Below, one piece after another: positions 37,425 through 47,463 of a stretch of 51,749 nucleotides of DNA. The position numbers and the translations under genes were made by a program. Positions within the stretch are counted from its first letter, which is position 1, and each line of letters starts with the position of its first letter. Below the pieces are notes generated by a model. The model worked only from the letters and a program-made list of their open reading frames with translations. It had not been told where the DNA came from and made no database searches. The DNA is from Plantago elongata. Its lineage: Eukaryota > Streptophyta > Magnoliopsida > Lamiales > Plantaginaceae. The stretch lies in assembly GCA_036897095.1 (NCBI GenBank), contig JAYMSP010000439.1, positions 1 to 51,749 of the forward strand, read 5' to 3'.

Positions 37425-38264
37425 ATATAAGTCACAACATTATTCATATTAGCTAGAACATTTGGACAGTTCTCTACCTAAATTAAAACGTTAGTCAAAC
37501 TTATATACGAACACTTTTTGAGTAGATCAATAAATAGATACAAATCCTAATAGGAACACAAAAAATTGAGTATATGTTCATTTACTCAGTTTAATTTGAC
37601 ATTTTATTTATAAGCAAGAATATTACTGAATTAAGCCATAACATTAAACATATTAGATATAACATTGAAAGAAACAATTACACGATTTTCAAATCTGGAT
37701 TGAAATTTTAACTATAATTTTAAAATAAACACCGATTTTTCATAAATTATGTTGAGATATGTTTGTACCTTCGTGATACAGTTTTTAATAATCTCAAGCT
37801 TTACTTAGTCAATCTGGAACGAATTTAAGCTTGAAAATACATATTTCGAGGTAAACATCGTTAAAAATCTATATTTTTACTATTTTACATATTTTTCCGG
37901 TAGACTTGGACTTTTCCGGGGCATCAATATTTTTAGAGAGAGAGATTTTAAATTTTCTGTTTTTTAGGATTTTCTAAGAGTTACAAATTACTATGTTAGT
38001 TACACTATTTCACAATACTCATTTATACCTACAAATTTGCCCAACGGGACCAGGAAACTCAGGACTCATTAACGAAAACAAAGATCCAGTTAACAAAATG
38101 ATGACAATTTTCTTGTCAGTCTATGCGCAAGAAGCCTATCCTGACCAAAAATGTTTACAGGTCAAATTAAGCACTTGATTATAAGGGCCACCATGAGAAA
38201 ATAAGCTGGAGCATCAATTAAATCCTACTACATGAAACAAGCCATTGACAACAAGTGCAGTGGT

Positions 38265-40257
38265 TCATCTATCCCACTCTGAGCCCACGAGTTCTCCAAC
38301 TGGTTTCGGTGAAATCTGACTGCTTGAAATCTGAACGCCTTGATTGGTGAATTGGCCCCATCCCATAATATGAGGCAACGCATACTGAATAACGGAAACA
38401 AAATCAGCAATTAGACATGTTATAATCTTCTCACATATATCCAAAGAAAGTCCAAAAAATTATAGGCTTCAGTAGGGACGGGGGATCATTCACACTTCAT
38501 TATGCATACAAGCAGAGACCCAAAAAACAAACATAACCAACGGCTGACATTATCTGGCTATCAGCAACTCAATATGTCATAGTTTGTTCCAATGCGCAAG
38601 TATACTATTATTTATTCTCGTTTCCTTTTCCAAATACATACTACTGTACTGCATCTAATGCCAAAACAATAACAGAACCGTATGATTATGGAATCACTTA
38701 CAGAGAAAGTAACTTTCAGTACAGCAAATTCACCCTTTGAAACAGGAACAAACATCCTATCATTTGTATTGTTGATATTGTCGACAACATCTGCCCAACA
38801 AAAAAAAGAAAATGATTCCATTGTAAGCACATTTAGGAACGCATGAAGTTAGAGACAACTTCGAAATACATGCAATGAAACAAAAAAAAAAAAAAAAAGA
38901 AGCACGATATTGTACTTACTGAGAGAGAAGAAATAACCGCTACCATCAGCAAGTGCATTAATAGATAACTTCTTTCTAATTTGACCTGCAGTACTGTAGT
39001 AAAGAACATAGTTTACTTAAAAAATAACCGAAAGAAAAATACCTCAAACCAGCAAAATCATCAGGAACTAAAACAATTCTAAACTTAAATCAGAAAACCA
39101 ACCTCGACAGCATTCCAGGGTCATGGAAGAATTCACAGGAATCATTAGGACCCAAACTGATCAAGGAGCCAACCTCTGTTGCTGACAAAGTAAATAGCTA
39201 CAAGACATAATAGGCAGAGTGGGATCAGATGTTATAAAAGTTGCTAAAAGGGAGTTGAGCAACAAAATCATAGATTCATAGCGCAAACTAAACTGTAGGA
39301 CAATGAGTCAACAGAGTACCTGTGCCTTCTCCGAATCATATTTACGCTCACCAATAGCTGGCCGAAATGTCAACATAATGCCACCACAACGTTCTACTTT
39401 CAAATTTCCAGACTGCAAAGAGAATTCGCTAGAAATGTTATCTAAATTCATGAAAAAGAACAAAAACATCATCTCTAAATGACTGTATAGTGACTTACTC
39501 CCATTTTAGTAAATTTCGGGAGGACCGGATTAACAGCCATTGCCGCTTTGCCCTTGAATATTGAATACGGTGCAAAAATCTTGTTTCCAGAATCCCCTTT
39601 AAAGATAAAACAAAGTAGCACCTGTTAGAAAGATGAAGTAATGAAAGTTGCAGAAGTAAAATTATATTGGAATGACATCTTTCGTACCATTAGACTGGAA
39701 CTTTGATCCAGTGGCAGCACTCTCGGTGCTAAATCCACACCATGACTTGAAGTCATTAGTAGCAGCTTCAGGAAGCAGCGAGCTCTTGCCTCCCCAGAGT
39801 GACTCCCTATTTCATAAATGACGGAAAAATAATCACCGTATTATCAACAATCAATCATATCATTTAAACAATGGTATTCTCACTATCTACCATAAAGCTA
39901 GAAGTGTTCCCCAAACAGACTAGTCTACTGGCTGGCTAACTGAGTAATGCAAAATTCATCTTCCAGGTAAAAAATAAAAAACATAATCATCCATTTCACT
40001 CACATAATCAGTTCCATACACTAAAATAGATTATCCATTTCAAACATCAAATTATTATGTCAGCAGAAATGAACAGTACTGAAACCCTAGAGTTGAAAAT
40101 AGATCTGGTAAAAGTAGAAAAGTAAAGTAGTTAGGGTTGGAGATGAAGGAAGGTGTAGTTAGGGTTGGAGATGAAGGAAGGTACTAGTACTGCAGTACCT
40201 AGCAGCAACTGCTACTGGAGAGTGAAGAAATGACCGCTTGTTCAACAGCTTCAACAT
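38265..40257 (-). CDS. WHY2: WHIRLY2-like mitochondrial ssDNA-binding protein, copy 3
   Basis: Eight exons on the minus strand: 40257-40199, 39806-39688, 39596-39499, 39412-39320, 39197-39103, 38993-38920, 38790-38702, 38384-38265; exon lengths are identical to copy 1, giving 248 aa with an open frame. The transit-like N-terminus and Whirly domain are complete. Differences from copy 1 include KGKAAM instead of KGKAAL at 74-79, YDSEKAQ instead of YDSEKKQ, an introduced Cys in VERCGGIM, and EFFHDP retained. Many of these states are shared with dead copy 2, so the two are sisters. It may be functional, but the altered oligomerisation motif makes equivalence to copy 1 uncertain. Confidence 0.9.
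40127..40182. repeat. 28-bp tandem duplication in intron 1 of WHY2 copy 3
   Basis: Two perfect copies of a 28-bp unit (40127-40154 and 40155-40182) containing TTAGGGTTGGAGATGAAGG, close to the exon 1 splice donor. Copy 1 has a single unit here. Confidence 0.9.
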
Positions 40258-40400
40258 TTAAAACCGAAGAGTTTGAACGGGAAAACTGTGCTCCTTTGTC
40301 TCTGCAACTCAAATACCACAGTAATTCTTCTTCTTCTTCACTCTTCACTCTTCACTCTAGTGTTTTACTCCCAATGTTTTAGCCCGTTTTTTAGGGATAA

Positions 40401-42648
40401 GTGTGGGAAACAAGCTTTTCGGTTCAAATTCCACTTTTTACTAACCAGATGCCGACACGTTTTTGGTCCAAACCGGTCCATATACAAGTTTGAATTGGAC
40501 TTGGTTGACCAAAATAAACCAAGGCCCAACTCTTATTTTGGTACAATCCAAACCGAAATTAAAGTGAGAAATTCGTATTGGACTCCATTTTATCAAAAAG
40601 TTAGAAAAAGCGTCTTAAAGCGTCCAACTGTTTTTTCTATTCAAATAACAACCTATAAATTATGTCATGATGTACATATAATAAAGTTTTCACACCTAAA
40701 ATTGTACATTTAGTGTAACGATATATAACTTTTTATTGTATAGAATACATGATACATCAGTCGTTTTTAAATTGTTGTTTTCAAGCACATTGGCATGACA
40801 CCCAAATCGCACCATTTGACTCGATGAACAGTGATTTGGCCTAAAATACACTTCAAATACCCCATTTCAATTCCATTCCAAACACAATTTCATCAAAATT
40901 TCATCCAAATGGCCATTTGAATGCCATGCCAATCAGCCTCATACAAACTTTAAAGCCTCTCAATTAAAGTCTCACCTACCCAGATTTAAAATTCAATTTT
41001 ATGTCTTTAAACCCAAAACAAAATTCAACTCAAATCCAACCAAATGAAATTTAAAATATGTAGCTAAAATTACAAACACTACGACTAAAATTTGTGAATC
41101 TTAAGAAAACTCCTTACCAAGAAAATGCAATACTTTCACGTTTCATTCAAAATTTACTATCTTTTTTTGCTTGATTTGTTAGAAAATTTCTAACCCGGAA
41201 AATTAATGTTTTATCCCACTAACATCTTTTCATTATGTCTCTCTACATTTATTATCATTTTATTCAACCTCTTACTTATTTTACCATTCAATTATAATTA
41301 TATTAATATATTATCACTCACAAACTAATATTATACTCCTTCTCCTTCATTTAAAAGAAATCAATCCCTTATGAAATTTTTAAAGGATCGGATGGGGTGG
41401 TTGATCGTGTATGCTATAAGTTATTTTAAATGCAAATGTAGTAATTGTGCACACTATAAGTTACATTCATGTAATTTAAAGAATACCATATATATTTATA
41501 CATATCGTAAACAACTTAAAGCACGTGCATTTTACCACGAGAGACCTTAAGAAACTGTTTTATGTGGCTAAAATCTAGTTTTAATCGAAGTTTCCTCATA
41601 TTGTTTGTCATGCGACTCGCGTTTTACCACGTGCATATATTGTCATGTCACTCGTGTTGAACAACACTCAGTGTTTCTATACCAACTATTCACACTTAAA
41701 TTAAATTAAAAATCGATTAAAACTCTACCAATACTTATAAAGCAACCACTAGATTAATCGTGTTCGTTAACAACCTACAAATTTCAATGCAAGGGCAAAA
41801 CCAGAAAGAGGAGTATAAAGGAGTCCGCCCCGACCAAAATTCGAAAATAAAACTTTTAAGTGTAATATTTATGTTAATTTTCGTCCCACTAAAACTTAAA
41901 ATTTATATCCGTTTATGTTTTGACTTTCGATGCACATTGAGAGTCTCTCATAAGTAAGGATGGTGTGAATATTAGATTTAGACCTCGACAACACCATACC
42001 TTTACTTACATTTGTTCCCTCTGAGAGTACTTGTTGTTTGGATCCTAAAATTCAATTTTATCTCATATATAGTATAAAACTATAAAAAAAATTAAAAGTT
42101 AACAATCTTAGAAAACTCAAACTGGTAGGGTCCATACTAAATGCATTTTTTGTGTAAACTAAAATTTTCATTCGATTACTATCTGAAGTGTAATTAATGG
42201 GTCCCACATTCTCATTTAGTAATTTTATACTTGAAATAGGTTTTTTTACATTTTTTAACTAAAACTATCATCTAAATATAGTATAATGGATTATTTAGAA
42301 TAGATTTTTAAAATGAAATTTTAAACATGGTACAACTAGTGGTTTTAGAGTTTTAACTTTTAAGACTACCGGTGAGTGGTGGTGTTTTGTTGTTGACTTG
42401 TTTGATTCAAAATTTAAACAAACAATCAGTGAGTTTAAATCTCTCTCTTTCATCACCAATGACTTGTTAATCTGAATTTACTCTTCTTTACACTACAGTC
42501 GGCTGAGCTGATGACAGCGCACAGCCGTTTTTCTGTCAAGTTTTTTATCATTTTCTGCCGACGATGACCATAATCAAGATCAACAAACCCAATACCAACC
42601 TTCTCTTATCTTCTCTCCTTCTTTAATGTTATTTTTTTAAATCAGTTC
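40401..42648. other. Intergenic DNA before SUN gene B
   Basis: No gene recognised. Holds a palindromic MITE-like segment at 40789-40933 and otherwise AT-rich sequence. The small frames at 41760-41957 and nearby show no family resemblance. Confidence 0.45.
40789..40933. mobile_element. Possible short palindromic MITE
   Basis: About 145 bp whose left end, ATTGGCATGACACCCAAAT, matches the reverse complement of its right end, ATTGGCATGGCATTCAAAT (15 of 19). Interior arms containing CATTTG/CAAATGG continue the symmetry. No clear target duplication, so the superfamily is not assigned. Confidence 0.45.
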
Positions 42649-42657
42649 TATATATAA
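42649..42657 (+). promoter_or_regulatory. TATA box of SUN gene B
   Basis: TATATATAA, about 60-100 bases before the end of a non-coding first exon (donor at 42747). Confidence 0.5.
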
Positions 42658-43739
42658 TACTACTCAGATCTTCTTCATCTTCTGCTTTCCCTATATTCTC
42701 CAATCATTGTTACAGACAACTGCCCTGCTCTCCTATCTATCTGCAGGTTAGTTCACTTTTTTCCTTTTCCTTTATTTATTTCATTCGAACCACGCGAACT
42801 ATAAGTTGTAGTGGAATTATTTTACCAACTGCAGAGCTGAGTTGCGCTTCTTCGTTGTCAACTTTTGATGAATAGTATTGAAGTTTGGTGTTGATTAGTG
42901 ATTGATAGAGTTTAATTGCGTGTGAATTCTCAATGAGCTCATCTATTGGATCATTGCCTTGGTTGCTTTAAGTGAATGTATTTCTTTCTATCGTTGAGTT
43001 GGTTTGTTTCATTTTACTTGATCTGTTCACTTACTACTTACTTTGCGTCAGTGCCAAGAAATCAAGTGTTCATTGTCCAATCTGACACTTTAACCAACCT
43101 TATGACTGAGTATACAACAAGCATCTTCAATTCATTGCACTTTGTAAATTTTTCATCAGAGTTGAATTATTGGCTTTTGCTTCCTTATTGACTGTATGTA
43201 CTATGTTGCTGCTTGATAGATTGCTGCTTTACTTGAGAGAGATAGTATCCCTTATTGTTGTTGGGATTTGGAAGCTGCAAGTGTTTCTGTGTCTGATTAT
43301 GTCTATATTGTGTTACTGTTACTCTTCACCCCCCACTGGAATTTGATCGTTGTTTTTACTCCTTGATTTGTTATTATCATATAAGACTGTCATCTGCATA
43401 TTCATTCAAAACTTGGTGAGAGTAATTTGAGCTGTTGCAACTTGCAACACTGATGAAGATGTATACTTATTGTATTGTTGGCTTAGAGTTTCCGGTGATA
43501 GTTTTCAATTGTTAGACTATTGTCTGGCCAATCTTTGTGTTTTAATTATTGAAGCTGGTTTGTTCTAGTGCTGTTTATGATTGTTACGGTTTATCGAAAC
43601 AAATTTTGGACTGTATGCCTATTCTTTCTTCTCTTTTTGCCTTGCTCTATGCCTATTCATTAAGTGTACTTGGAATAGAAGATTTATGTCTCCTTCTTCT
43701 TAGCAGGATTGTGATTAGCAGTGGAGCAGATTGATGTAA

Positions 43740-46332
43740 ATGCAGAGATCACGTAGAGCTCTTCTACAAAGAAGAGCGTTGGAGAAGGGTGTCGGTGGAC
43801 GCCATCTCTTGTTGTATAAAGTGTCTCTTTCTTTCGTTGTTCTTCTATGGGGGCTTATTTTCCTCTTGAATCTATGGATTGAACATGGTGATGGTTACAG
43901 AGGTTAGCTTGCCATCTAGTTTTTCATCTCATTTCTTTCATATTTCACTCCCCATATCTTCCCATGGGGTATTGTACTTCTACTTCTGTGGGTGGAAATG
44001 TGTTCTGCTAACAGCTCCTTTAAGGTGCCATGCATATGGATTGTTTATTCTTCTAGTTTATTAGCTGCAGCACATTAGAATTAACATTTCTGTTCACAGT
44101 CTTTGTTCATTAGCTCATACGAGATCACCTTGTTTTATGGATGTAGACAAACCTGATGAGCATTCAATGAGATGCGAAGAAGATGAATTTCGTATTGAGA
44201 GAAGCTCTGGCTCCATAATACCAGTGGACATACATTTATCAGGAGAATCTGTAGCTCAAGATGTTTCTAGTGATGAGCCGTCAGTAAAATTTGCAGAAAC
44301 TCATCTTAATGGTCAGGCACCACCAGTCGTATTAGCAGATGCCCATGAAACTGTTGCTTTTGAGGAAGAAAGTGCAGGTGAGAGAATAAATTCACCCATT
44401 CAGTCCAAAAATGAGAACTCTAAAAATGACAGGTTGCACAGTGCTATACCTCCAGGTCTTGACGAATTCAAGAACAAAGCATTAAATTCTAGAAGTAGAT
44501 ATGCAACTGGTGAGGCTGGAAGCGTTAGTCATAGAGTAGAACCTGGAGGTGAAGAATACAATTATGCATCTGCGTCTAAAGGAGCAAAGGTCTTGGCTTA
44601 TAACAAGGAAGCAAAAGGTGCTTCTAACATTTTGACCAAAGATAAGGACAAATACCTTCGTAATCCGTGCTCCACCGAGGGAAAGTTTGTTATAATAGAG
44701 CTCTCTGAAGAAACCTTGGTGGAAACTGTCGTGGTTGCAAATTTCGAACACCACTCCTCCAACTTGAAAGGCTTTGAGCTACTAGGAAGTCATGTTTATC
44801 CTACCGAATCATGGACCAAGCTTGGAAATTTTACTGCTGCAAATGTGAAGCATGAGCAAAGTTTTCCTCTTGCCGACCCTAAATGGGTGAGGTATGTGAA
44901 GCTGAATTTACTAAGTCATCATGGTGCAGAATTCTACTGTACTTTGAGTGTGCTGGAGGTTTATGGAGTTGACGCTATTGAAGAAATGCTGGAGGACATG
45001 GTTTCAGTTCAAGATAAATTATCAGTCCATGCAGAAATACTTCACCAACAGAAGTCTGTGTCCACTGATAAAATAGCAACTGGCAGTAATGGTCATGAAC
45101 CTCTGTTTGAAGAATCTGATACTGCAGGTGGAACCTCTGATGTGAAAAATGGAAGGTCGGCAAGTGATCTCCCCCCTGACCCCGTCGAACAAATACACCA
45201 TCAACAACTTAACAGGATGCCAGGAGACAGTGTTCTTAAGATTCTAATGAAGAAGGTTAAATCCTTGGATTTGAACTTGGCTGTTCTGGAGCAGTACTTG
45301 GAGGAGTTCAATTATAGATATGGTGATATTTTCATAGAACTCGATAAAGTGGTGGGAAATAAAGGCGTGATTCTAGAGAAGATCATCTCAGATATCAGAA
45401 TTCTCTCGGACAACAAAGATAACATGGTTTGTAGTTCTTTCACTTGATTTGTGCATTCATATGGCTGGATCATTGTTTGACACTAACTATTTGCAGGGTA
45501 AGGAGATAGGTGAGCTTTTATCCTGGAAATCCCTCGTTTCCATGCAGGCTGACAACATCGTGAAAGAAAATGCCTTCCTCAGGTTGGCCCTAAATTAACT
45601 AGTGTTCTCAAACTCATTGAGTTATTGCAGCTAAAATTTTCTTGGGTCGGATAAATTGTTATTTCTCTGTTTGTTGGCATCACATGCGCTTTTAGAAGAA
45701 AAGTTATTGAAGTTTCTTTTCCCTTTCCTCATTCCTCTTAGTTTTGTTCGGTGCTAAGGAATGAGAGAATAAGATGACACATACCTTATTTCTGTACAGT
45801 GACTCCCTCATTACAATAGTACGATACATGATGACTGCCTTATTTCCTTTCATCTTATTAATTGAGGATATAGTATAGCCTATTAAATTCCTTTAAGGAA
45901 CTTTAGAAGCTGAAGAAACAGATATATCATGTACAATTCCCTTATTGAAGTACTGATATCAAGTTAAGGGTATTGTGTTCTTTTCCAGTCATAGTCTTGC
46001 TTGAAAGAGACTTATCATCAATATTCCAGTCATGCTCCTGTGCAACTAATTTCCGTTCGTCTTTTGTTTTTGACAAACACTCTACTTTCTACTGCAGATC
46101 GGAGGTAGAAATGGTAAAAAGAAATCAGCTGCATATGGAGAACAAGGGGATTGTAATTTTTCTTGTTTCTGTACTTTTCGGATTCTTAGGCCTTACAAGG
46201 GCATTCGTAGATATGATGATATCAAATGTTATTAGGAGTTCTGATCATTCCAGGAAATTTTGTCCAGAGAGCTCTTCCTGGTTTTGGCTATCACTCAGCT
46301 CTAGTATTACTGTACTCATCCTCTCCTTATAG
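43740..46332 (+). CDS. Mid-SUN domain protein, copy B (SUN3/4/5 type)
   Basis: Coding exons 43740-43902, 44147-45426, 45497-45582 and 46098-46332; 587 aa. A 5' UTR intron runs from 42747 to 43706, matching copy A's layout. Same architecture as copy A: TM1 near residue 28-46, central SUN domain from about residue 184, SVLKILM coiled-coil-prone segment, two C-terminal membrane segments; exons 3 and 4 have the same lengths as in A (86 and 235 nt). The SUN domain is highly alike, while the acidic linker differs by substitutions and small indels, so the two are paralogues under constraint. The exon 2 acceptor lies 6 nt further in than in copy A, because the AG used by A reads GG here, removing two codons without a frame change. 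No lesion seen. Confidence 0.92.
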
Positions 46333-47463
46333 TCTACCTTTTTTTTAACTTATGATCACTTCTTTCTGCAGACTCCATATCTTCCTTTTCTTATTTTCTT
46401 GTTCTGGTTTACTTTTAACTGTGTTCTTGAATATAAGTTGAACTACATTATGTGATTTAAGTTTATATTGGATGTGGTCGATGAAAACTCCCCATCACAT
46501 TCGTCCAACTAAGAGAGTAGTACAGCTCACATTACAAACTATATATTCACCCTATTTCCATTCCTTACATCGTACAATCCTTCAACCATGGCGCAAAGAC
46601 ATTCTCCTGCTCCCTCACAGCTTTTACCATGGCTGAAAATGTTGTACGGCGAGTCAGGGTGCTACCACCACTGAGCAAACCGGAAATGACAGTGACACTC
46701 ATGAAGATTGGTGGAGCTGGAGCCACCACCAACATTGGCCCTTCCCTAGCCCTCCAGTGTCGTCCGGTCACAGGTGGTACCCACACTTACCTTTCCCTCA
46801 ACTTCCAATGCTAGCCGGTGGAAGCTGGCCTCACTGACCTTTCCCTCAACCTCCAATGGCAGCCGGTAGATTCAAGTGGCAACATCATCCTCACCAAAAA
46901 GGTCAGACGGTGTGCCAAAATCAACATGACTTTATTAGCTTGCTTTCAAGCAATTTGGTTATTTCTAATTCTACCTATAATAATAAGGCGGGCTAGGTAG
47001 TCATAGTTCGGTTGTTTGGTTTAGTGGGTTTTCAAAAACGCACTAGCAAAATCCAATGATTGATTGGTTATTCATAACATTCATAGATCCATGAGAAACC
47101 CGAAAACTGGAATTCACAGTCTGGTCCTTTTACACATGACATCGGCATTTCCAATATATTCAGTTCTGGAGTTTTCAGCAAAATCAATGCCACGCAATTT
47201 GTCGATCTTAACCCTAACTAGTTTACACTATATATTAGTATAAGAATACAAAACTTTCAAAGTTTAAATAGGATTCTAGCTCCAACCTATCTAAGATTGC
47301 AAATGTCCTGTTTGCCCCTGGCCGTCGGGAACATCCAGCAGTTTAACTCAACTGGAGTTAATTATTCTATGATTTTCAGCTGAGGCTTCAGCTGGTATAC
47401 AAGAATGAAGATGTGGGATTGACGATCACACAACCGAGCAACATCCACATGGTAAGTTACTCG
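46333..47463. other. Intergenic with unassigned exon-like fragments
   Basis: Two plus-strand segments look exon-like. 46629-46901 encodes a frame interrupted by a stop at 46812, with two similar stretches (ACCTTTCCCTCAACTTCCAA and ACCTTTCCCTCAACCTCCAA). 47380-47452 encodes LQLVYKNEDVGLTITQPSNI and is bounded by TTTTCAG and GTAAGT. If joined they would be a remnant of a spliced gene, but I cannot name the family, and the internal stop argues for a pseudogene fragment. Confidence 0.35.

Larger units (their letters stand above)
37425..40400. repeat. WHY2 tandem repeat unit 3
   Basis: Whole-gene genomic duplicate sharing exons, introns and flanks with units 1 and 2; the left extension 37425-38020 is shared only with unit 2. 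It contains a private poly-A tract in intron 6 (about 38882) and a private 28-bp tandem duplication in intron 1 (40127-40182). Confidence 0.75.

Noticed and set aside
46565..46786. Minus-strand 73-codon frame
   Set aside because: Opposes the plus-strand coding-like block, lacks homology and an intron plan.
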